Made by a program: the position numbers and the translations under genes
NCBI RefSeq assembly: GCF_003991565.1
Contig: NZ_CP032819.1
Location: forward strand, 868,001 to 932,000
Source of the DNA: Butyricimonas faecalis
GTDB taxonomy: Bacteria; Bacteroidota; Bacteroidia; Bacteroidales; Marinifilaceae
Direction: 5' to 3'
Length of the DNA stretch: 64,000 bases
Notes under the pieces: generated by a model
Database searches by the model: none
The model's input: only the letters and a program-made list of their open reading frames with translations
Told to the model about the DNA's origin: nothing
Shown here: positions 9,105-17,661 of the stretch, in pieces
Layout: every line of letters begins with the position of its first letter
How positions within the stretch are numbered: position 1 is the first letter of the stretch

Positions 9105-10391
9105 TTACCTCAGGATAAAATATAATATCACGAGAAACATTACCAAAGCAACAAACTCCCTAATTACTTTTTTTCTTCTCTCCAAACTGGCCTTCGTATC
9201 GGCCTTTCTCAAAATATCCAGCAACGCCCCGGTAGGACAAAAATAGTTACACCAAGGACGGGCAAAGAATACGGATAAAAGTAAAAATATGACAGCCAAA
9301 GCAATCACCCACCCCGTTGCAGCGGTCAATAAAAATGCCGAAAAAGGTTCCAACGACGCCAAATCCAACGGGATACCCCCCAACAACAGAGCGAGAATCA
9401 CCATAAAATAGATCACGCGGGTATATTTAAATATACTCTTCCACACGCCCTTCGGGGCTATTTTCTTCTTACGCACTTTTCCCAACAACTCCTGCGCTGC
9501 CCCCAAAGGACATAAATACGCGCAATAATAAGCCTTATTCAAGAACAACGGGAAAGCCAACGCCAGCACGGCAATCACGGGCAACAAAATACGTGCTCCC
9601 CATGGAATCCCGTTCAACAACCAGTTAAACAGCAACTCCAAAGAAACGAAATACCCGAACCAGAAACCAAGAATCAACACGGAAGCAACCTGCAACACGT
9701 AGCGCCAACGCTTCATCCGGCTACCCCAGAACATACTGGCTAACGCCAACAAAACCACGATGCCCCCCAAAACATGTTGCAACAACTTCACCCAATCCAC
9801 GTCAAAACCTCCCCCGTCACGTTCCAAGTAAAACTCCAACGCCCTCTTCACGCTTCCCCGGATAGCATCGCTCGACATCGTGGCTCCACTCACCGCTTCC
9901 ACGTTCAGCAGCGCGGCCTCCTCCAGCATCTTACCATCCCATGCCGACAACAAATTCTTTTTCTCCAGACGTCTTAAAAAACCGGGCGACTCGCTATTAT
10001 CCAACAAGGTAAGCCCCAAAATTACATCCTCCTCGGAAATCGCCAAAAACAAAGGAACATTCCCAGCATAACCGATCAAATCGTCCGCGATCGGGGTAGT
10101 AACCAGCAATTTACCGATCGTCTTCCCGTCGGCCTTCACAACGTAATGAACCTCGTTCACTTTTTCAACACCCGTGCAGGTCGGAAAATATTTCTTCACC
10201 GCATCCAAAGGGACAACATTCGAAACTTCTGCTTTCGCCTCCTGGCCCTTCGAAACCTCGTTGGCCGTCTTAAAATTCAGCGAAATCAAGTAAATGACAA
10301 CACATAACAAAATCACCTTGGGTAACTTCGTGACAAAAGTCGCAACATTCTCTTGAATACTCATATCAATCTTATCCATTTTTGAAGACAC
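9105..10391 (-). CDS. NosR/RnfG-like FMN-binding membrane protein with 4Fe-4S polyferredoxin motifs
   Basis: 428 residues. Membrane segment near 24-42, periplasmic FMN-binding domain about 75-190 with the flavinylation motif SGATMSS at 168-174 (the Thr carries covalent FMN in the family), then several membrane helices and two cysteine clusters typical of NapH/NosR-type ferredoxins (CAYLCPLGA and CNYFCPTGA). Such proteins move electrons across or along the membrane to periplasmic or membrane reductases. The partner is not encoded next to it. Assignment to the fused FMN_bind-Fer4 class is firm; the pathway is unknown. Confidence 0.85.
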   Translation of the reverse strand: MSSKMDKIDMSIQENVATFVTKLPKVILLCVVIYLISLNFKTANEVSKGQEAKAEVSNVVPLDAVKKYFPTCTGVEKVNEVHYVVKADGKTIGKLLVTTPIADDLIGYAGNVPLFLAISEEDVILGLTLLDNSESPGFLRRLEKKNLLSAWDGKMLEEAALLNVEAVSGATMSSDAIRGSVKRALEFYLERDGGGFDVDWVKLLQHVLGGIVVLLALASMFWGSRMKRWRYVLQVASVLILGFWFGYFVSLELLFNWLLNGIPWGARILLPVIAVLALAFPLFLNKAYYCAYLCPLGAAQELLGKVRKKKIAPKGVWKSIFKYTRVIYFMVILALLLGGIPLDLASLEPFSAFLLTAATGWVIALAVIFLLLSVFFARPWCNYFCPTGALLDILRKADTKASLERRKKVIREFVALVMFLVILYFILR

Positions 10392-10414
10392 AAAAATAAG
10401 GAGAAAATCATTTA

Positions 10415-10446
10415 TTTGTATATTCTACCCGACTTAATTATATTTG
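10415..10446 (+). promoter_or_regulatory. Promoter of the M3 peptidase gene (-33 and -7 elements)
   Basis: TTTG at 10415-10418 and TATATTTG at 10439-10446, separated by 20 bp, fit the Bacteroidetes -33/-7 consensus well. The start codon lies 20 bp beyond the -7 element. Confidence 0.7.
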
Positions 10447-10466
10447 TCACATTCTAAAACCAAATA

Positions 10467-12584
10467 ATGAAATTTAAAATGAAAAAAGTCACTTACTTAG
10501 TTTGTTGCGTAGGACTAGCGCTGCAATCCTGCCAATCAGGGCAAGTGAAGAATGAAAACCCATTTTTCAACACGTATGGAACCCCTTATGAAGTTCCCCC
10601 TTTCCACTTGATTAAAAATCAACATTATCTCCCCGCCTACGAAGAAGGGATGAAGCGACACCAAGCGGAAATCGACGCGATTATCAACAATCCGGAAGCA
10701 CCGACATTTAAAAACACGATCGACGCACTCGAAACTTCCGGCGAACTACTGAACAAAGTATCTTCCGTGTTCGGCAACCAACAAGGAGCGAACACGAACG
10801 ATTCGATCAAGGCCATTGCCAAAGAGATTACTCCAAAACTCACCGCTCACTGGGACGCGATCAACTTGAATGACAAACTCTTCGAGCGAATCAAAACAGT
10901 ATACAATAATAAGGAGAAAGAAAACCTGACCCCGGAACAACTAACCGTACTCGACAAATATTACCAAGGCTTCGTTCGGGGTGGAGCAAACCTCTCTCCC
11001 GAAGACAAAGAAACATTCAAGAAATTGAATAGCGAACTATCCATGCTCAGCCTGCAATTCGGCGAAAACCTGCTGAACGAAACCAATAGCTTCAAGCTGG
11101 TCATCGATAACGAAAAAGATTTATCCGGTCTTCCCGAGAACGTGATCGCCACGGCAGCAACCGCGGCCCGAAATGCCAGTCTGGAAGGGAAATGGGTATT
11201 CACCCTTCACAACCCGAGCATGATCCCCTTCCTGCAATACGCCGACAATCGGGATTTAAGAGAAAAAATCTACAAGGCTTACATCAACCGTTGTAACAAC
11301 GACAACGAATTCGATAACAAAGAAATTATATCCAAGATCGTTTCCCTGCGAGTACAAAAAGCCCAATTGCTCGGCTACGACACCCACGCGGCATTTGTTC
11401 TCGACAACAACATGGCCAAAACCCCGGAGAACGTGTACAACCTGTGTAACCAAATCTGGGACGCCGCCCTCCCGATCGCTAAAAAAGAAGCCAAAGAACT
11501 TCAAGACATGATTCGGAAAGAAGGCAAAAACTTCAAATTACAACCTTGGGACTGGCGTTATTACGCGGAAAAAGTAAAGAAAGCCAAATACGGGCTGGAC
11601 GAGAACGAACTTCGTCAATACTTCCCGTTGGAAAACGTCAGAGAAGGAGCTTTCTACACGGCCAATAAATTATATGGAATCACGTTCACGCAACGTACCG
11701 ACCTTCCCGTTCCCCACCCGGACGCCTTGGCATTCGAGGTGAAAGAAGCAAATGGCGACCACATCGGGATCCTCTACATGGACTTCCACCCGAGAGAAAG
11801 CAAACGTTCAGGAGCTTGGATGAACGCTTATCGCAAGCAATCCGCGTTAGGCAAAAAAGTAACCCCGATCATCACGAACGTCTGCAACTTCACCAAACCT
11901 ACCGGGGACATTCCGGCATTATTGAGCTTCGACGAGGCACAAACCCTTTTCCATGAATTCGGTCATGCCCTTCACGGCCTATTGTCACAATGCACATATA
12001 ATAAAGTATCAGGAACCTCTGTTCCCCGAGATTTCGTGGAACTCCCGTCCCAAATTATGGAGAACTGGGCTGCCGATCCCGAAGTACTGAAAGTGTACGC
12101 CCGTCATTACAAAACGGGAGAACCCATCCCGCAAGAACTTATCGACAAATTGGAGAATAGCGGACATTTCAACCAAGGATTCGTCACCACCGAATTCATG
12201 GCAGCGGCCCTACTGGATATGGCTTACCACACGCGTAACACGACCGATCCCGTCAACCCGAATGAATTCGAAAAAGCCACGTTGGAAAAAATCGGCCTTA
12301 TACCCGAGATTACAGTACGCTATCGCAGCCCCTACTTCCAGCACATATTTGCCGGTGGTTACTCTTCCGGGTATTACGCCTACACGTGGGCAGAAGTACT
12401 TGACGCCGACGCGTTCGAAGCATTCAAAGAAACGGGTGACATCTTCAACCCCGAAAAAGCAAAAGCATTCCGGGAAAACATCCTTTCCAAAGGAGCTTCC
12501 GAAGACGCCATGACCCTTTACCAAAAATTCAGAGGGCAAGAACCATCTATTGATCCGCTACTAAAACGCAAAGGATTAAAATAA
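10467..12584 (+). CDS. dcp: M3-family peptidyl-dipeptidase (Dcp-like), lipoprotein
   Basis: 705 residues, the usual length for Dcp. The N-terminus has a lipoprotein-type signal with a Cys near residue 22 (LALQSCQS), suggesting a periplasmic or membrane-anchored enzyme. The zinc metalloprotease motif HEFGH is at residues 496-500 with the downstream Glu region typical of M3. The family removes C-terminal dipeptides from oligopeptides. It is a single plus-strand gene with its own promoter and a strong terminator. Residue 5 is an alternative Met start. Confidence 0.95.
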   Translation: MKFKMKKVTYLVCCVGLALQSCQSGQVKNENPFFNTYGTPYEVPPFHLIKNQHYLPAYEEGMKRHQAEIDAIINNPEAPTFKNTIDALETSGELLNKVSSVFGNQQGANTNDSIKAIAKEITPKLTAHWDAINLNDKLFERIKTVYNNKEKENLTPEQLTVLDKYYQGFVRGGANLSPEDKETFKKLNSELSMLSLQFGENLLNETNSFKLVIDNEKDLSGLPENVIATAATAARNASLEGKWVFTLHNPSMIPFLQYADNRDLREKIYKAYINRCNNDNEFDNKEIISKIVSLRVQKAQLLGYDTHAAFVLDNNMAKTPENVYNLCNQIWDAALPIAKKEAKELQDMIRKEGKNFKLQPWDWRYYAEKVKKAKYGLDENELRQYFPLENVREGAFYTANKLYGITFTQRTDLPVPHPDALAFEVKEANGDHIGILYMDFHPRESKRSGAWMNAYRKQSALGKKVTPIITNVCNFTKPTGDIPALLSFDEAQTLFHEFGHALHGLLSQCTYNKVSGTSVPRDFVELPSQIMENWAADPEVLKVYARHYKTGEPIPQELIDKLENSGHFNQGFVTTEFMAAALLDMAYHTRNTTDPVNPNEFEKATLEKIGLIPEITVRYRSPYFQHIFAGGYSSGYYAYTWAEVLDADAFEAFKETGDIFNPEKAKAFRENILSKGASEDAMTLYQKFRGQEPSIDPLLKRKGLK

Positions 12585-12585
12585 A

Positions 12586-12620
12586 AAAATAGAGGATTGT
12601 GAACCACAATCCTCTATTTT
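12586..12620 (+). terminator. Rho-independent terminator after dcp
   Basis: A 16-bp perfect stem (AAAATAGAGGATTGTG pairing with CACAATCCTCTATTTT) and a run of T, immediately after the dcp stop codon. The A-rich left flank makes it potentially bidirectional. Confidence 0.92.
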
Positions 12621-12754
12621 TTTATTTTTTCACGCAACCTTTTCCAAAAATCTGCATCTAATAAATGAATTCACACGAAGTAATAAAAACGGGCTTATTG
12701 CAAAAAATGGATGCTCGAAGTAGTTCCAAATTTTAGGGTTAGTAGTAAATAGTG

Positions 12755-12785
12755 AAAAAGCTGTCTCATGTCAAGACAGCTTTTT
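12755..12785. terminator. Terminator hairpin overlapping the 3' end of nth
   Basis: Stem AAAAAGCTGTCT / AGACAGCTTTTT with a 7-base loop. The right arm codes the last residues (KKLS) and abuts the stop codon of nth on the minus strand. T runs occur on both strands, so it can stop convergent transcription from dcp and nth. Confidence 0.75.
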
Positions 12786-13412
12786 TTGATTATATCGACA
12801 CCATTCGGCAATCCCGCACTCTTCACACTTCGGTTTTCTTGCCATGCAAACATACCGTCCGTGCAATATCAACCAATGATGAGCCGAGGACAACCATTCG
12901 GCAGGAATATGCGCCACGAGTTGTTTCTCCGTCTCCAACGGCGTCTTGGCACCCGTTACCAGTCCGATACGATCGGCAACCCGGAAAACGTGCGTGTCAA
13001 CAGGCATCGCCGGACGCTTGAAAGCCACCGCTTCCATCACATTCGCAGTCTTACGCCCCACCCCGGGTAACGTTTGCAACAACTCGAAATCATCCGGGAC
13101 AACCCCATTGAAATCTTCCACCAACTTTTTCGCCATCGCCGACAAATGCTTGGATTTACTATTCGGGTAAGAGATTGATTTAATCAACTCGAAAATCTCC
13201 TCCACGCTCGCCCGGGACATGGACACGGCATCCGGGAATCGCTCGAACAAAGCGGGAGTCACCATATTCACCCGCTTATCCGTACATTGCGCCGATAAAA
13301 TCACCGCCACCAACAACTGGAAGGGATCCTTATACTGCAACTCCGTATCAGCTAACGGCATACGTTCTCTAAACCATGCCAACACCTTATCGTACCTCTC
13401 CTCTAATCGCAT
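12771..13412 (-). CDS. nth: Endonuclease III (base-excision DNA glycosylase/AP lyase)
   Basis: 213 residues. The helix-hairpin-helix LPGVGRKTAN (115-124) carries the catalytic Lys121, and Asp139 lies in VDTHV. The C-terminal [4Fe-4S] loop has Cys189, 196, 199 and 205 with the exact C-x6-C-x2-C-x5-C spacing. It removes oxidised pyrimidines and cleaves the abasic site. It starts 12 bp downstream of the SDR gene and could be read through from the steroid cluster. Confidence 0.97.
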   Translation of the reverse strand: MRLEERYDKVLAWFRERMPLADTELQYKDPFQLLVAVILSAQCTDKRVNMVTPALFERFPDAVSMSRASVEEIFELIKSISYPNSKSKHLSAMAKKLVEDFNGVVPDDFELLQTLPGVGRKTANVMEAVAFKRPAMPVDTHVFRVADRIGLVTGAKTPLETEKQLVAHIPAEWLSSAHHWLILHGRYVCMARKPKCEECGIAEWCRYNQKKLS

Positions 13413-13424
13413 AATATTAACTTT

Positions 13425-14300
13425 TTACCTACCTTCATTTTCTCCTTTTTTCAATTTCGAGCGTACAAGCTCGGCCACGAATTGCTCCGTCTGCGACCAC
13501 AACTTCCGACAAGCCTCCACGTCAAGAGCCGATTGGGGTAACCCCACCTGACGCTTACTCTTGAAAAAACCTCCCGATACATTCGCGTACCGGTCGGAAG
13601 TAGCCAAAAGAATGGCCGTCATCGCCCCCCGTTCCGGAGATTTAATAAACGGACGGAAAAAAATATCCGCCAAAGGATCATACCACCTGTGCATCGTAAT
13701 CATTCCCGTGTTCACCACGCCCGGATCGACAGCATTCACGGTAATCGCACGCCCCTGTAACCGTCGGGCCAGTTCGGTAGTGAACATCAGTATCGCCAAC
13801 TTAGAATCGGGATAAGCCTTAAAACGACGGTAATGCTCCGGATCCAATGCAAAGAAATGATCTCCGACCTTCCCCATCTTACAGGTAACCGACGACGTGT
13901 TAATAATCCGAGACCTCCCGCTCCTTCCCATATTCGGAAGCAACCAATTCGTCAACAACCAAGTCCCCATGTAATTCACCCCCACCGTCGTCTCCACCCC
14001 ATCCTCCGTCGTCGAAAAATCCCGGCACATGATCCCCGCGTTATTCACCAACACACGCACCTCCCGTCCATTCAACCCGTCGACGAAAGAACGAATTGAA
14101 GCGACCGACGCCAAATCCAACCGGTGCAACTCCACCCGCCCGTTTCCCGTCTCCCGCACAATCTCATCCCTTACTTCTGCCGCCCGTTCCACGTTCCGAC
14201 AAGCCATAATCACGGGAACACCCGTCCCGGCAATCGCTCTCGTGATCGCCTTTCCCATGCCGCCATTGGCCCCAGTGATGATAAACAAACCTTTATCCAT
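13425..14300 (-). CDS. Short-chain dehydrogenase/reductase (SDR), possible steroid dehydrogenase
   Basis: 291 residues. The Rossmann glycine motif TGANGGMG lies near 9-16, NNAG at 86-89, and the catalytic Ser/Tyr/Lys are visible in NTSS and YPDSK, so it should be an active NAD(P)-dependent oxidoreductase. It is most like the retinol-dehydrogenase/WWOX type of SDRs. It is the last of four minus-strand redox genes (5-alpha-reductase, OYE-type reductase, two SDRs), which suggests action on the hydroxyl/oxo groups of a steroid or bile acid. The substrate and stereochemistry are inference. Confidence 0.82.
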   Translation of the reverse strand: MDKGLFIITGANGGMGKAITRAIAGTGVPVIMACRNVERAAEVRDEIVRETGNGRVELHRLDLASVASIRSFVDGLNGREVRVLVNNAGIMCRDFSTTEDGVETTVGVNYMGTWLLTNWLLPNMGRSGRSRIINTSSVTCKMGKVGDHFFALDPEHYRRFKAYPDSKLAILMFTTELARRLQGRAITVNAVDPGVVNTGMITMHRWYDPLADIFFRPFIKSPERGAMTAILLATSDRYANVSGGFFKSKRQVGLPQSALDVEACRKLWSQTEQFVAELVRSKLKKGENEGR

Positions 14301-14424
14301 TTATGATTTTTGATTTATGATTTTTGATCCAACTAATTTCTTGATTTATGATTTTAGATTAGGTGATTTCCTCCCACTAACTGCTTCTTTTCTTAATCGT
14401 AAATCGTAATTCATAAATCATAAA
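14301..14424. repeat. A/T-rich repeat words between the two SDR genes
   Basis: Contains repeated TTTATGATTTTTGAT words near 14301-14360 and the inverted counterpart (CATAAATCATAA) near 14413-14425, so the ends can pair. The same word family occurs at 7613-7746. No ORF is visible. It separates the last SDR from the other three genes of the cluster. Confidence 0.5.
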
Positions 14425-15246
14425 TTAATGGATTCTTTCATTCCCAATTGCCTTTTTCACCTTCTTCATCGTCCACCTCACTAGCCCGTAAGGCCAAAGT
14501 AACATGAAGCCGATAAAAAAGTAATTAATTACCCCGGGAATCATTTGGGCACGGCGACGAAACATCCCGTTAATCGCCCGGTGGGCAAGCGTTTCCGGTT
14601 TCATCATCACGCCGATTCGCACGGCCAACCGCTGCAAATGAAGGGGCAATTTATATAAATTGGTAGCAACCGCACCCGGACAAACCGTGGTAACGTTCAC
14701 CCCGTAATCAAGCATCTCCAAACGAAAAGCTCGGGAAAAACTCTTCAAAAAACACTTCGTGGAAGCGTATAACGATATGTCCGGATAAGAAAACCAAGCC
14801 GACATGGAAGACATATTGAGGATATACCCTTTTCCCCGTCTTCTCATATCCTCGCCAAAATAACGACAAAGCAGCACGACCGTATTCACGTGCAACATCA
14901 ACATGGTCCGCACAACCCCCACGGAAAGATTCACCACATGATCGTACCGGAAAATACCGGCATTATTCACCAGCACCTCCACCTGCAAACCTAACGCCAC
15001 GCAGAAACCGTGCAAATGCTCCGCCGCATCCGGCAGCGACAAATCCATGTAAAGAGGCCACGTCTGCACCTCGTACGTGCGCGACAACTCCCCGGCACAT
15101 CGCGTGAGGCGCTCCTCCTCGTTGCTGACCATCACGACATCATACCCCCGGGCACATAACTCCCGGGCGTACTCCAACCCGATTCCCGAACTGGCTCCTG
15201 TCACAATGGCAACCGGATGAACGCTAGACAAACTCTGTACTTCCAT
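14425..15246 (-). CDS. SDR-family dehydrogenase, candidate 3-beta-hydroxysteroid dehydrogenase
   Basis: 273 residues. TGASSGIG at 16-23, NNAG at 94-97, Ser146/147 and the catalytic YASTK at 160-164 are all present. A hydrophobic C-terminus (INYFFIGFMLLWPYGLV) suggests membrane association, as in 17-beta-HSD-type SDRs. It lies 13 bp downstream of the OYE-type reductase gene. In published Odoribacteraceae/Parabacteroides bile acid pathways an SDR of such a cluster acts as 3-beta-HSDH; whether this SDR or the next one does so here cannot be read from sequence. Confidence 0.83.
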   Translation of the reverse strand: MEVQSLSSVHPVAIVTGASSGIGLEYARELCARGYDVVMVSNEEERLTRCAGELSRTYEVQTWPLYMDLSLPDAAEHLHGFCVALGLQVEVLVNNAGIFRYDHVVNLSVGVVRTMLMLHVNTVVLLCRYFGEDMRRRGKGYILNMSSMSAWFSYPDISLYASTKCFLKSFSRAFRLEMLDYGVNVTTVCPGAVATNLYKLPLHLQRLAVRIGVMMKPETLAHRAINGMFRRRAQMIPGVINYFFIGFMLLWPYGLVRWTMKKVKKAIGNERIH

Positions 15247-15259
15247 AAATCACCATATT

Positions 15260-16486
15260 TCAATTTTTCTTTGCTTCCGCCTCCAATTCCTTCAACAACC
15301 TCTTGGGTAAATCCGGAATATGCTTATGACAAGCCATCTCCCGGGAATACATACGGGCAATGCAATAATTCGTGTGTTCGCAAGCATTCCGGGCATTCTC
15401 CTCCCGTGCCATCCGGTTCACGAAATCCGGTTCATTCAACAAGGCGCGAGCCATCGAAACCCCATCAAACCCGGCATCCAACACCATATCGATCTTTTCC
15501 CGAGAAAGCAAACCTCCCACGTACACGAGGGGCAACTTCACCGCTTCCCGGAACTTCAAGGCATCCTCGAAAAAATAAGCCTCCTTAAACGGTACCGTCG
15601 GGATCATCATATGCCCGGCAAGCCGCACGCCGATCGGTAACCAGAACTGTTTCATGTAATACGTCAAACTGCGGATAGGCATAGCCCCCCTCATCACGTA
15701 CATCGGTGCCCGGCTGACAAAACCGCCACTCAAAATCAAGGCATGAGCCCCTGCCGCCTCCAGCGCCTTGGCCACCTCGATACATTCCGGCACCTCCATC
15801 CCACCCCGGAACCCATCCCGGGTATTCATCTTCACCAACACGGCCATATCATCCCCCGCCGCCGCCATCACTTCCGCCATCACCATACGCATAAACCGCA
15901 TCCTGTTCTCCAGCGATCCCCCGAACTCGTCTTTCCGATGGTTCGTGTAAGGCGAAAGAAACTGGCTGATCAGATACCCGTGTCCGGCATGAACCTCCAC
16001 GGCATCAAAACCCGCTTCCCTGGCCATATTCACGGCTTGCCCGAACGCCTTTGCCATCTCCGCGATCTCCTCCTTCTTCATCCCTCGCACCAACGTCGGC
16101 GAATAGATATTAAAACCGCTCGAAGCAGATATGGGCGTGCAACCACAGATACCCTTATGCGACATATTACCGCAATGCCCGATCTGTATGGACGCGGCCG
16201 CACCCGCTGCATGGATATCATCCGTGATCTGTCGCAACGCCGGAAGAATCTCCGGCCTCAACCACAATTGATGGGGAAACGACAAACCGCTACGAACAAC
16301 CGCCGCGTAAGCGATCGTCGTCATCCCGATGCCTCCCCGGGCCACCGAAAGATGATAATCATGTAACATTTCCGAAGGTGCATTCCCCGGACACATACCC
16401 TCAAATGCCGCTGCCCGTATCGTCCGGTTGCGCAAAGTCAGCGGTCCGATTGTCAATGGCGTGAATAACTTGGATTCTCGTGTCAT
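15260..16486 (-). CDS. NADH:flavin oxidoreductase (old yellow enzyme family), candidate steroid 5-beta-reductase
   Basis: 408 residues forming the OYE TIM barrel: FTPLTIGPLTLRNRTIRAAA at the N-terminus, the conserved IQIGHCGN and VHAGHGYLISQFLSP motifs, and a C-terminal flavin phosphate-binding region (VGGLL...GFDGVSMARALL). It is shorter than BaiCD/2,4-dienoyl-CoA reductase enzymes because the FAD/NAD(P) domain is missing; a few Cys near the C-terminus (CEHTNYC) recall the Fe-S linker. OYE-type enzymes reduce activated C=C bonds. Its partner 5-alpha-reductase gene lies 4 bp away, so a delta-4-3-oxosteroid substrate is likely. Confidence 0.82.
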   Translation of the reverse strand: MTRESKLFTPLTIGPLTLRNRTIRAAAFEGMCPGNAPSEMLHDYHLSVARGGIGMTTIAYAAVVRSGLSFPHQLWLRPEILPALRQITDDIHAAGAAASIQIGHCGNMSHKGICGCTPISASSGFNIYSPTLVRGMKKEEIAEMAKAFGQAVNMAREAGFDAVEVHAGHGYLISQFLSPYTNHRKDEFGGSLENRMRFMRMVMAEVMAAAGDDMAVLVKMNTRDGFRGGMEVPECIEVAKALEAAGAHALILSGGFVSRAPMYVMRGAMPIRSLTYYMKQFWLPIGVRLAGHMMIPTVPFKEAYFFEDALKFREAVKLPLVYVGGLLSREKIDMVLDAGFDGVSMARALLNEPDFVNRMAREENARNACEHTNYCIARMYSREMACHKHIPDLPKRLLKELEAEAKKN

Positions 16487-16490
16487 ATTC

Positions 16491-17252
16491 TTAATATATA
16501 AAAGGAATCACTCGTTTAAGACGACGTCTTTTCACCTCATCCCCGAACATCCCTAAATATTTGTGATAAATTGTATTAGCTCTCGGTACTAAATTAGCAA
16601 ACGTCCAGATGGCGAAAACGGCCCCGGCAAGCGACCACGTGAGAATGGCAAAACCGACCCATTCAACGATCTCGCCAAAATAATTTGCCGAAGTCACGTA
16701 ACGAAACATCCCGCCCCGCGGCAAATAATGTCCCGTATCACCGGGACGCCGCAAATGACGAATGATATGATCCGACTGGATATTCGTGTACATCCCGGCA
16801 AAGAACAAAAGCGTCCCGATAATAAACTGCGGCGACGTCAACCACCCCGGGGTGTAAAGATCCGACGGGGCAAAATAGAATATCCATCCCCCCTGCATAC
16901 ACGCGTTGAACACGTTAAACGTGATACCCATCAATATGATTCCCAACGGCATCCGTCCCTTCCCTTTCAACAGCAACGGGAAAATAAACGAACGTTGCAT
17001 ATAATGTATCTCGAAAAAAACGAAGAATATCAACGGCACCAGCTCGCATCTCCGTTCCGAAAAATACCAGAAAAGTGCCATAGCAATAAAAACAGGAGCC
17101 TCCATCAACACCCACCCGATGCGGTTATCCACCGGTCGCCCCCACTTGGCATCGAAAAACATACCGTAACCCGCTTTCACGAAATACAAGGCAACAAAGA
17201 CAATAACAGCAATTCCTGTCATCACGGCCAGAAAAATATGAAACGAATCCAT
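16491..17252 (-). CDS. Steroid 5-alpha-reductase family membrane protein (DUF1295/PF02544-like)
   Basis: 253 residues with about six hydrophobic segments. The C-terminal signature common to 3-oxo-5-alpha-steroid 4-dehydrogenases is present (NYFGEIVEWVGFA, then LVPRANTIYHKYLG and the closing LKRVIPFIY). The family reduces the delta-4 bond of 3-oxosteroids to the 5-alpha (allo) form using NADPH. It is the first gene of a minus-strand cluster with an OYE-type reductase and two SDRs, the gene set reported for isoallolithocholic acid formation by Odoribacteraceae. Family call firm, substrate inferred. Confidence 0.88.
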   Translation of the reverse strand: MDSFHIFLAVMTGIAVIVFVALYFVKAGYGMFFDAKWGRPVDNRIGWVLMEAPVFIAMALFWYFSERRCELVPLIFFVFFEIHYMQRSFIFPLLLKGKGRMPLGIILMGITFNVFNACMQGGWIFYFAPSDLYTPGWLTSPQFIIGTLLFFAGMYTNIQSDHIIRHLRRPGDTGHYLPRGGMFRYVTSANYFGEIVEWVGFAILTWSLAGAVFAIWTFANLVPRANTIYHKYLGMFGDEVKRRRLKRVIPFIY

Positions 17253-17429
17253 CCTACAATTTTATTGATTACACAAGTAGCTAACAAATATCATGCCAAT
17301 AAACAATAAATGTTAAGAACGATAGAAAAATTCAAATCCGCACGAAAAAACTTTTCATCGTCCCCTATGTTTTTCACATCCGAAAAATCAAATCAATTCA
17401 GAAACAGCAAAATCCCAAATAATGTAAAA

Positions 17430-17437
17430 CAAAGTTA
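17430..17437 (-). promoter_or_regulatory. Candidate -7 element for the steroid reductase cluster
   Basis: The minus strand reads TAACTTTG, fitting TAnnTTTG, 178 bp upstream of the 5-alpha-reductase start. A TTTG lies 23 bp further upstream (17461-17464), slightly longer than the usual spacing, so confidence is low. Confidence 0.3.
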
Positions 17438-17564
17438 TCAAATTACTATCCTATTGCCATCAAATTGCCATCAAATTGCGAGCCGCTCCCATTCCGCTCC
17501 CATTCTCCTCCCATTCCGCTCCTATTACAAATGCAAAATATTGTAACGAGATAGTAAGTATTTA

Positions 17565-17597
17565 TTATTTGATAGGTACATAATACCTATCAAATAA
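17565..17597. promoter_or_regulatory. Perfect 14-bp palindrome (operator or hairpin)
   Basis: TTATTTGATAGGTA and its exact reverse complement are separated by 5 bases. There is no T run after it, so it is less likely a terminator than a regulator-binding site upstream of the steroid cluster, or an mRNA 3' end structure of the CDGSH gene (stop codon at 17662). Confidence 0.5.
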
Positions 17598-17661
17598 CAC
17601 GATGCTAGTTACATGTGGCATAACATCCCAATCATCACCGCATTTACAGGCACGAATCATT

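Larger units (their letters stand above)
17253..17661. other. Intergenic region with short tandem repeats upstream of the steroid cluster
   Basis: No gene is visible. It contains a triple ATTGCCATCAA repeat (about 17453-17479) and four near-copies of CTCCCATTCCG (about 17485-17525), a candidate minus-strand -7 element (17430-17437, TAACTTTG) and a long palindrome (17565-17597). It probably carries the promoter and operator for the 5-alpha-reductase operon and the 3' end of the CDGSH gene transcript. Confidence 0.5.

Noticed and set aside
17453..17525. Short tandem repeats considered as a CRISPR remnant
   Set aside because: Units of about 11 bp without spacers; no cas genes.
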